DNA of 64,000 nucleotides from Antitrichia curtipendula. Lineage: Eukaryota > Streptophyta > Bryopsida > Hypnales > Leucodontaceae. Each line of letters opens with the position of its first letter. Positions within the stretch are counted from its first letter, which is position 1. Shown piece by piece: positions 46,577-55,907 of this stretch. The stretch lies in NCBI GenBank assembly GCA_951230915.1, contig OX579633.1:54636029-54700028 (forward strand), written 5' to 3'. The position numbers and the translations under genes are program-made. The notes beneath the pieces are model-generated. The model was not told the origin of the DNA. It did not search any database and saw nothing but the letters and a program-made list of their open reading frames with translations.

Positions 46577-46832
46577 CTGGAGCACTACCACTGACCACAA
46601 TAGGACTATCCTTCGTTCCAACAGGTAGATCCTCTTGCAGGAAAAAGGTTTTTATGGCCGTCCAGGTATCCCACGACTGCAATGCTACATTAGGAAACTT
46701 TTTGTCATTCAACTTAATAGAACTTGGATCCAAGTTGAACCGTAGACCAAGTGCAGAGAAATCGATCCTTCCATCAGAGGTAAGGAACCGAACAGGTGGA
46801 CACGCATCCGTCCTGAAGTAGACATCCTCCAT
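46577..46832 (-). CDS. Candidate 5' exon (MEDVYFRTDACPP...), parent gene uncertain
   Basis: The frame starts at ATG 46832 and ends at donor GCTCCAG|GTTTGT in phase 1. It encodes 85 residues including FSALGLRFNLDPSSIKLNDK and DSPIVVSG, which I do not recognise. The exon has two possible partners downstream on the minus strand, both with phase-1 acceptors: the copy 2 NTPase body (exon from 45601) and exon A of the ParB/FCP1 gene (from 37540). In the second case the 8.46-kb block would be sitting inside that gene's first intron. Confidence 0.45.
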
Positions 46833-47513
46833 TGTGAAACCTGCATCCACGTCGAAGTCAGCACCCAATCAAAGACACGACCGCAAGCTTAATCCAAACC
46901 CTACACAACCACCTAAACCAAATCATTCTCCAGTAACGAAGCTCACCTCCACACACAGAAGCTCGGTGCCACACACACAGCTCTAGAGAGAAGAAGCGAA
47001 TGAGATCGAAAGAGAAGACAGAAGGAGGACAGAAGAACAGCAGGTATCCCCAAAGCCTAAATCGCCCACAGCCGTAGGATCCCCCGACTCGATCCAAGCC
47101 ATCCGTAACGCAAATATGTTGATGTAGTTCAGGTTTCTATTGAGCGAGACGACGGGCGTGTCCTTGTTTTCAACGATGCCGTTGTTTCAAAATCCATGAC
47201 GAGATAAATACTAAACGGTAATGTGCAGTGCGAGAATGGGCGCCCTTGTTGAAGAGGTTTGGCAAAGGCGATGTGTCGAGGTTGTGCACATGCGAGTCTA
47301 CGCCATTGACACGTCACGTGTCAAGACCTACTGACCTGGCGTCCAGTGTTGGGTCCACAGGACTTTTAGGGTTGTGCATTGGAAGCACCGTCCGGAGTTA
47401 TGGTCCCCGCTAAGCTGGGGAGTCCACAAGGGCAGCAGCCCTTCTAAGTCGTCCTAAGTGCTGATTTCCCATTTTGAGGGTGCTACACCCTTCACAACAA
47501 TTTCTTATATTAA
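46833..47513. other. Upstream region, no gene
   Basis: Probably promoter and leader of the 46577-46832 exon. No TATA box or known element is clear. Confidence 0.3.
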
Positions 47514-48161
47514 CCCCTCAAGGCCCAAGGGGACCAAAACTGTCCCTCCTTGTTTGTAATTTGGGATGTCTAAATTTTCTTCTTGATTAATTACAATGTT
47601 CATTATTTTTTTAAAGTTCTTGTTGAAGTCTTCTTTTAGTATCAAAAGTCTGATTTTGAAAATGTCTAATTATGATTTTTCTATTTAAGATTTTGTGCAA
47701 GGGTGTCTACTACAAATTCTTCACTTTCTAGTGTTGAGAGCTCTTGGAAATGAGCCTCAAGTACACTAGAACTTGGAGAAACAATCACATTAGAAATTTA
47801 ATTTAAAAAGTTGGAGAGTAGATTTTAAGAAGCCGTAAATTGATTAGGGTTACGCATGTTGTACTCTACATACTCATATTTTTTTGGTATCCTCAATTTT
47901 AAGTTTGAAATGTGAAAAGAGGATTGAAAGACTTCAAATCACTTTCACAGTTTTAACACCCTCTTGATCAAATGTTATAATCTTTCAATCCATAGGAGAC
48001 ATTGTTGTGCTTTCTTTTGCTATGTGATCTCTAACATATCTAGTTTGAATTTGTACGGTTACAATTTTAAAAAAAGTGATGCAATTTATCAAAATATTGA
48101 CATTTTGTTCATCAAAGGACAATTTCTGAAATACTCAAGAAAGAGCGTGGGCCTTGAGGGG
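47514..48161. mobile_element. TTAA-flanked element E6 (648 bp)
   Basis: TTAA occurs at 47510-47513 and 48162-48165; the ends are CCCCTCAAGGCCCAAGGGG and GGGCCTTGAGGGG. A fragment of the same family is at 15540-15735. There is no coding capacity. Confidence 0.7.
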
Positions 48162-48164
48162 TTA

Positions 48165-49411
48165 AGGTAGGAACGACCATAAGCGTTAGTTTAACCCCTA
48201 AAGGCCCAGGCCCTTTTTTCAGTGAAACTCACTGTTAACTACCACTTGGGGGGGTTATTTTTAAAATTAGGTAGTAAAGTTTGCTTTGCAAATCCAAACC
48301 GTAGGATCTTGCCTTAGACTAGAAGAAGTACTTGTGAAAAAAAAATTAGGTCATTCTAGATAGAGAGGAGGGAGATATTTACATCTAAAGTGCAAAAAAC
48401 AACCTTTTTTTCTTGCTGTCTAGAAATTTCAGGAATCTTTGAGCACTCTTATATCAAAAAAGTTGCTCTACACAAAGTTGAGGTTTATTTTTCCCATGTA
48501 GGAGATCAAGTTAGGTGTGTGCGGGAGAATTTTCAAACCAATTGGAACTATACAACACATGGGAAAAATCAGTAAGCAAAAAGAAGTAGAGAATTAGTCA
48601 AAACGCTAAATTGTTAATTATTTAATTATTGAAATAAAAAAGAAAAATCCCAACGGAGACAATGTTGTGATAAACAATCTATTTCCTTTGGTATTTTTTG
48701 TTTTCCAAATTATTGAAAATTGAGTAAAATAAAGGACTTCAAAGTTCATTTCAGAGTAGAGAATCCATAAATGCCCACAAACTAAAACAGCTTATAACTT
48801 TCATCCCATTGATTGAAGTTGAATGATTCAAAGCTTCCCACTCATTAAAAAATCTAAAGAACCAATTTCAAATTTCAAATTTTAGAAAATATGATTTTTT
48901 AAGAAGTTTTTAGGCTGCCCCGATTGCCCTCCCTCCTCTGGGCAGCAAACAATATTACATAACTTCTTCGTCAAATGTCAGAATGAAAAAAAAAATTAGA
49001 TGCCTACTTAGGTCTTGGAATTCTCCACCTTCAATAAAAGTTTCAAAAAATTATGCAAATACAGTTTAGTTATAGGTACATGCCCAAAATCCACTTGTCC
49101 CCTTGGAGACAGTTGGGCCTTTAGGGGTTAAGGGTTTTGAGCATGATGACTATCTATAAACATCTACAAGTTTTAGGATCCTATTAGGAACAGCAAAATA
49201 ATTTTGTACTTTGAAATGTATTATTTGGATATCATGAGAATAAGTTGTGAATTTTTAAAGAGCAAACTGCCATTGCACCCTTAACCACCACTAAGGTTTC
49301 ATGTTCACATGATGTTCATCCTTGGAATTGCATCTATTTAATTCCATAGATCTTCCAAGATTTGAGAGGTGATAGTTATGGGGACACTAATGCTTATGGG
49401 TGTTCCTACCT
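48165..49411. mobile_element. TA-flanked AGGTAGGAAC element K (1,247 bp)
   Basis: The ends are AGGTAGGAACGACCATAAGC and the inverse of AGGTAGGAACACCCATAAGC, with TA at 48163-48164 and 49412-49413. TTAA element E4 sits just inside the left end, so most of the length is E4. It shares the AGGTAG terminus with 17130 and 53609. Confidence 0.6.
48195..49127. mobile_element. TTAA-flanked element E4 (933 bp), nested in K
   Basis: TTAA occurs at 48191-48194 and 49128-49131; the ends are CCCCTAAAGGCCCAGGCCC and GTTGGGCCTTTAGGGG. It lies in opposite orientation to E2 and E3: the GGGCATGTACCTAT-type phrase appears here inverted near the right end. Confidence 0.7.
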
Positions 49412-49413
49412 TA

Positions 49414-50020
49414 CAAGGGAATGCAGTTAATTTGGTCATTCTTTTGTAGATTTAGGTGTGTCAATTTAGACATTTTTTTTTTGTCAACTTGGACAAGTTT
49501 AGTCAATTTGGACATGTTGATTTGGACACTATTTTAATATAGTAAGAAAGTGTTCAAAAAATACAAGATACAGTTGCATCAATTTCAAGTTATGAGTTAT
49601 GCATTTTGAGTCTTTGTGGAGTTTGTTCACATTTGTGAATTTTCAAAATTAGATGTTCATTGGATTTGTAAAGGAGCAAGTATGGCTTAACATTTTTCTT
49701 GTAACAAATCGTAGGAAACTCAAAAATGTGTAGAGTAAGGGCCTTGCACAAGGGCATTCTCACATTTAAATCATTGGGGAAAGGGCAAAGTTAATTTAAT
49801 AGAGATACAAAGGTGAGATTGCTTGTGCATGAGGCCTTTAGTCAATGTAAATGTTGCTTAACTACAAGAAAAATTGACTGTAGTGACATGTCAATATTGA
49901 TTAACATGTTCAAATTGACAAAAAAAATTGACAAAAAAGCATGTTCAACTTGATAGGAAAGTGTCCAAATCAAGATGCCCTATTTGACAAAAAAATGACC
50001 AAATTGACAGTGCTCCCTTG
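49414..50020. mobile_element. TA-flanked CAAGGGA foldback J (607 bp)
   Basis: The ends are CAAGGGAATGCAGTTAATTT and the inverse of CAAGGGAGCACTGTCAATTT, with TA at 49412-49413 (shared with element K) and 50021-50022. The interior has many TCAATTTGGACA-like words in both orientations. Confidence 0.6.
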
Positions 50021-50197
50021 TAGAGTTGTTAGTAGTGCTTGAAGAAAAAAATGCACATATAGTTCTTGTTGGTATGAGTGACATTACATCTATTGTCATG
50101 TTCAAAAGTACAAGGACAACCAAAATTGCAAAGGATCCGGTTCAAGCAACTTTTACAACAACAAACTTTCTCAAGGCCAACTTACATAATTTTGAAG

Positions 50198-50575
50198 GAA
50201 ATTGATATGTGCACACTGGGGGCTTGATATATGCACACCCTAGGGATATATTTTAGTTTTCTACCATGAAAAAGCTAAATTTGAGAATTTTGAATTTAGA
50301 TTTGAACTGAGAGTCCATGATTTTGTCTAGAATCCTAAAGGAAAGTGCAATTGAACAACACCCAATGAAAAAGCTTAGCTAGGAGAAAAAGTGTTGCTTT
50401 TACTTTTGTATATAAAAAAAAGAAATGATTTTTCATTTCAATTGCAACTTTTTTATGGTTCTAGACAAAATCATGGTCTCTAAGTCCAAATCTAAACTCA
50501 AAGTTTTCAAATTTAGCTTTGTGATGGTAGAAATCTAAACTTTACCCCCCAAAGAGGTGTGCACATATCTAGGGT
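50198..50575. mobile_element. Foldback element G, relative of F
   Basis: The ends GATATGTGCACAC and GTGTGCACATATC are inverted. The interior matches element F (23951-24386) over TTTGAGAATTTTGAATT and GTCCATGATTTTGTCTAGAA. The outer end sequence differs from F. Confidence 0.55.
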
Positions 50576-51092
50576 TGCTAGCAGGCGAGCATGTGCGCAT
50601 GAGCTTGTGAGCTTGAAAAGCCTATGGGCGGGAAGTTTTTAAAGTAAATTTTGGGGTGAAGTACCTAAGACCGTGGAATTGTATTACAAACTAATAAGTA
50701 GATCATATTGTAAGAGAATTTATGGAATATATGAAACAATTTAAACACCTTAATCAAAGTTTTCAAAGAGGCCTCTTTCCCCAAATCCATGGGAACTTTG
50801 GGAACACTTTCCACATGGGCAATTTGTTCTAGTTTGACATCACATTAGGGTGACTACATTAGACAATACTATTTTATTGAAAAATAAAAGTAAAATAAAA
50901 AGTAAAACAATAAAAAATAAATCTTAAATTTTTGTAAGACTTTTTCTTTGTCTTTCTTTTTAAGTTTTTTTAGTTTTGACAACCAACAAGGGCTAGTTCC
51001 CATCATTGAAAACAACCAAACTCAGAGCCCCTTCTTGGGTCCAAATCTCTTCTAATATAAAGTCTTATCTGGGCTAATTTGAAAGTTCTTAA
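50576..51092. other. AT-rich spacer
   Basis: Nothing is recognised beyond simple A-rich tracts near 50876-50930. Confidence 0.3.
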
Positions 51093-52014
51093 CCACTAAA
51101 AGACCATTGCCCGTTTGGGGGACTTATGGAATTTTGGGCAAGTACCTACAATCTCAATTTTTGTCTTAATTTTTTGAAACTTTTTTTGAAGATAAGAAAA
51201 CACATTAGCTTCTAAGGAATATAATTTTTATTCCACTCTATGCCCAAAAGCAAAGGTTATGCCCAAATAAGCAAAAATTTAGGGGATTTGGGCAGCAAAA
51301 AAAAATTACAAAAATTTGAATTTAAAAGATTTCTATATTTGTTTCATAGGTTTTGGTTTTGTCTACATCTGGAGATTTAATTCTATCCATTTGGACTAGT
51401 TATGAGAAAGCTATGGACAATCTTATTTTTTGGGCAATTCAAGCATCCTCTTGGAAAAAAAACTTATAAACTTCATTTTTTGAATGCAAATTTAACATTT
51501 ATGCAAAATGAACTATTGGAAAAGGTGAAGATTGCTTGCTAGAACAATCTCACCATTGGCATAATTATGTTTCAATTCCATTGCAAGGTTATTAACAATG
51601 TAAGATTTTGTTCAATCTCAAACCTTCTTCTATTTAATGTTTTTTTAAGAATGAAAATTAAGAATTTTTTGTTTTGGTTTCTTTTCAAAGATTCTCAACT
51701 CAATTCCCCAACATCAAAAAATAAACCTCAAAGCTCCATGGTGCAAAAATTTTAAGTTAAAAAAATTCAAATTCAAATAATCCAATTGCGCAAGGTGCAA
51801 AAAAGCTTGTTTTTTAAACTTCAAACGCAAATATCTTGCAATCTCTGAGGTTTAAGTTTTTAAGTTTTTAATAGCACATTCTTATGCAAGTCTAGTACAA
51901 GATCCTACGGTTAGATATGCAAAAAGACCAATCTTCAAACTTTTTTACTCTTTGCCATAGAAGTGGTAGTTGTGAGTGTCTTTTGACAAGATAAAGGCCT
52001 TGGTCCTTTAGGGG
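51093..52014. mobile_element. TTAA-flanked element E3 (922 bp)
   Basis: TTAA occurs at 51089-51092 and 52015-52018; the left end is CCACTAAAAGACCATTGCCC and the right end GGCCTTGGTCCTTTAGGGG. It is a near full-length relative of E2, of almost the same size. Confidence 0.75.
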
Positions 52015-52106
52015 TTAAAGAAAGTAAAAAAATCCAATTCAGTGTTGTAACCATCGATAGTGATGCTTGAATAGGGTTGATACCTTTGGGTGAGAAGAAC
52101 CATTAA

Positions 52107-52332
52107 CCCTTAAACAACAAGGCAGCCCTTTGCGACCAATACAATATGATGTATTTTTCTTGTATTTGGAGTGCATCCACACCTTTATTACATTTGATAT
52201 CAACAAAGAAGTTGGAGAATATAACCATGCAGTCATAGTGAGCTATTTGAGATCTCAAATTACAACTTTTTGTTGGTAGCGAAGATCCATTTTACGGCAC
52301 TGTACATACGATGCCCTCTCGTCGTTTAAGGG
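52107..52332. mobile_element. 226-bp TTAA element E10
   Basis: TTAA occurs at 52103-52106 and 52333-52336; the ends are CCCTTAAACAACAAGG and TCGTTTAAGGG. It is very similar along its length to E11, and to E12 in reverse. There is no coding capacity. Confidence 0.7.
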
Positions 52333-52336
52333 TTAA

Positions 52337-52562
52337 CCCTTGCACGGCGAGAAGGCCCTTTGTGGCCAATACAATATGGTGTATTTTTAATGTATTTGGA
52401 ATAGATCTACACCTCTACTACGTTTGAGACCAACAAAGAAGTTGGAGAATAGATCAATGCGGTTCTAGTGAGCTACTTGAAATCCCAAATTGAAATTTCT
52501 AATTGGTAGCAAATGACAATTGTACGTCAGCATATATACGGTTCCCTACAGGCGTGCAAGGG
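52337..52562. mobile_element. 226-bp TTAA element E11, abutting E10
   Basis: It begins right after the TTAA that ends E10 (52333-52336) and ends before TTAA 52563-52566. The ends are CCCTTGCACGGCGAGAAGG and GGCGTGCAAGGG. It has the same length as E10 and E12, with recurring phrases such as CAACAAAGAAGTTGGAGAAT. Confidence 0.7.
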
Positions 52563-52606
52563 TTAAACATATCCGAGCAATGACCATACACAAACACTTC
52601 ATTTAA

Positions 52607-53562
52607 CCCCTAAAGGACCAAGGGTGTTTTCTGCAAAAAAAATCAGAAACTGCCAACTTTTAGTGCATTGCCTAGAATCAGAAATAAAAACCATTTTTTT
52701 CAGTTTCAACCATACAAAAGTTTGTGAAACCAGTAGATCAATGTGTGCAAAAAAAATCAGCTTGTTTGACCTTGCTGATTGTAAGATTATAACATTTGAA
52801 GTGAGAAAAACTACTTTTTTTCATTCCTGCAAAACAAGGTCAATAGACTTTGAGCCTTCCTAGAGTAAAATTTTTACTCTACCCAAATTTGAGGTTTTTG
52901 ACCATTCATAAGTATATGATGTTAGGTTCTCTCAAGAAAATTTTCAGATGTAAATATAAAGTCTAGCTTGTTCTAAATCACCCTCTAATGCAAAGAGGTT
53001 TAGTGAATTGGCAATACATTAGTCATTCTTTCATGATTTCTTTGTGCAATGTGGAAGTTTTTGTTTTGAAATCTAAAAGGTGAAAAGTTAGAGGCAAACA
53101 TTTGGAGCATGTGAAAAAAAAATCAAGAGCTTCGGATTCATAGATTGAAAGATAATAGGGCTTGAAGTTAGAGGAATTTTTTTTTCTTAAAACTGCCCGG
53201 ACATAGTTAACAAAATTTGACTCCCTTCAAAATGTGATGTGAGAGTTTTTTTTTTTAGTTTTTTTTTTGACAATTGTACACCATATTTTTTTGGTTACAT
53301 ACTAGCCAAATTTCAAAAGTTGATGAGAGTTTTAGAATAAGATTCTTCAAAGATGCTCAAATTGCCCAAACTGCCCAATTTCTTTTGAGCAACGTAACTT
53401 TTGAACCGCACATCCGATTGGAGAAAAAATTAGATTTCCACTTGGGGGATATATATTTGCACCTTGTCTAAAATTTTTGAGAACATCCAATCAAAATTGA
53501 CTCCATATGATCCTACCCGAGTTCTCAAGTGGCTGTTGAACAGCCACTTGGTCCTTTAGGGG
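52607..53562. mobile_element. TTAA-flanked element E5 (956 bp)
   Basis: TTAA occurs at 52603-52606 and 53563-53566; the ends are CCCCTAAAGGACCAAGGG and CACTTGGTCCTTTAGGGG. It has the standard size for the long group, with an interior different from E2/E3 in most places. Confidence 0.7.
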
Positions 53563-53608
53563 TTAACCAGACCCAAAGTACAAAAAAAAAGTGGGAGCTT
53601 GGACACTA

Positions 53609-53837
53609 AGGTAGAGGGTTCTAAAATGGAGCGGGCTCTAAAATGGTGCACTTCTAGGAATGGCTGACATGTTCCCCTCAAATATCTATACTGTCATTGA
53701 TGAGTTGGGTGAGACTAGCTTTATAGCTAGTCTCACCCAACTCATCAATGACAGTAGTAGATATTTGAGGGGAACATGTCAGCCATTCCTAGAAGTGCAC
53801 CATTTTAGAGCCCGCTCCATTTTAGAACCCTCTACCT
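53609..53837. mobile_element. Near-perfect 229-bp palindrome, TA-flanked
   Basis: Arms of about 112 bp are identical apart from one small difference (TCTATACTG versus TCTACTACTG) around a four-base loop (TTAT). The termini are AGGTAGAGGGTTC and its inverse, with TA at 53607-53608 and 53838-53839. It belongs to the TA/AGGTAG group. It would fold into an almost uninterrupted RNA hairpin if transcribed. Confidence 0.8.
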
Positions 53838-53839
53838 TA

Positions 53840-55026
53840 TCCCAATGTTTCTCGTATTTTTTGGCACTGAAAAGTTACCAGAAGGTGTAAAAGCAATATC
53901 CTTTTTTGGCAGTGGCAGCAAATGAGCAAAATGACCATTATAAGTGCACTTAATGATGACAAACAAAGTGTGCAACTGTCACTATTAATTTGGTGTAAGA
54001 GCAAAAAGCTGGAACTTTTAATAACAAACTTCAGGCTTTGTTGGAAGAGTATAATTTCACTTAGATATAAGTTTTTCAGTCATAAAAGCAGAGAAAACCC
54101 TGGCTCGTACAACGGGCCTTCTTACCTTCGGAGTCAAGACAATTATGCACATGGATCATCAGCCCTCAAGTCCAATTGTCTTACAAGTGATAGAGCCAAA
54201 AATATGAAGTGACTTGTGTTGTTTAATCAACTGTAAAAATTGCACAACATGGCAGTAGAAGCTTGGCTTGTACTAGTGTCTACGTGCACCACGTTCTGCT
54301 CCATTCATAGAACTTCCGAAATTCTGTACATATGGTGATTGAACACACAAGCAAAGCGAAAATTGAGTCTTGTAAACAAAACAGATCCTATCAATTTGTG
54401 TATTTCTCTTCAGTATACACCGGTAAATGTTGACAAAAAGCCATTTTAAACGCTTGCATTTTAATGTCACTGCTAAAAAGACATGAGGAATGCCACACAA
54501 AAGCCGCAATAAAAAACAAATACCAGCCACGGCAGCTTAGTATGTTCCCAACTGCACTAGAAAGGCTACTATTCAAAAGAATTCAATACAAGTTGAATAG
54601 AAAGGCAGCGCCATAGGTTTTGGTAGCAATAGGTTTGATAGAACAAAAAAAAAAACGGCTTATAAAGAATAAATATGCCCAGAGGGAGCAGGTTAGCAGT
54701 TGGCAGGATGCCCATCTCTCCAAAACTTGTTGACTAGCTCAAGCTACATACTGACACTACCATTGTCCACACAATGTTTGGGATTGCTTACTCACATTGT
54801 GAACTCCGCATAATATTCAAACTCAATCACACAACACCAACACTCCGAGATGGAGCAAGGCTGGAGTGCACCAGATCAGAAAAAGGATCCGTGCATTGGC
54901 AACAAGGAGAGCTTCCCCTTTGTACCAAGCCCCACACAAGGCCTCCAACACAAACCAACCTACAATATAAATGCTAATGGATTTGCCATAAAAGCTATGA
55001 AAAAGCCTAAAACAGGGGAGGCTGGT
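53840..55026. other. Spacer downstream of HIT4-like remnant
   Basis: This should include 3' flank of the minus-strand HIT4-like gene. No other gene or repeat is recognised. Confidence 0.3.
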
Positions 55027-55907
55027 TTACAAGACCTCCGTAGCTCTCCCGTAGTACCTGTTGATAAAAGCGCTCTTCATCTCCGAAATGTCAGGGTACT
55101 TCTCGCTCTTGACAGGGTAAAACTTGAAGAACTTCATGTTCTGAAACCCTTCCATGGACTCTTTGCTCATGTCTTCCAGTGCCTTCTTCCTCGCTTGCTT
55201 TGCCTCTCGCACCTTCTTCCTCGCCTCGTTCACTGTTTCCTTGAGATGTGTCATGAACTTCTCCCTTTCGGCAACAGGCAACTCCTCTTCGGTGACCAAG
55301 TTGTCCACAAACTCCTCGAACTCGTCGAATTGCCAGTCGTACTCGCAAACCATCGGAGGTTGAGCTTCGTCATCGAAAGGATACATGATGTTCACCACGG
55401 TCTTGTCGACGATTTCGTCTTCCTTCAAGGGTGAGTAAATGTAAGGCAGGCAGCATTCTTACTTCTTAATCCTCTCTTGCTTCAACTGCTTCAACGCTGC
55501 CCTTCGTTGCATGCACTTGAGAGTGAAAACTTGCGTCTTAATCCGTTCGACGGCACTCCGGTCGCGCACGTCGGGAGGGATGAACGGCACCCAGTCCATC
55601 TTCATCTCCTTCATCGGCACTATGAGCTCCTCCTCGCGTTGCACGGACTTGATTCCGATCTTGTCCGAAGGCGGAAACGGCAACGACAGCCGGGATATGA
55701 ATCACTCGGGAATTCTCCGTGAAGTGGACGAGCTGAGGCTCCATGCATCCAAAGAGATACACGCGTTTTCCGTAGAGCTTGCCTTCTTCTTCGAATTCCT
55801 TCTCCAGGTTGGTGAAATCCCAGTTAATCTCGTACACTTTGTCGTACTGGTCCCATTCTGTGCCCACGGGAAACGCCTCCTTCCACAACGTGCCTAGCGG
55901 TCGGTAC

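Noticed and set aside
54850..55434. 194-codon plus-strand frame
   Set aside because: It is the antisense of the HIT4-like C-terminal half, whose minus-strand sequence is clearly conserved.
55027..55907. Processed (reverse-transcribed) pseudogene for the HIT4-like body
   Set aside because: It lacks introns and seemed 5'-truncated, but the missing N-terminus is found intact beyond the hAT element at 61031-61169, so it is a normal locus split by insertion.
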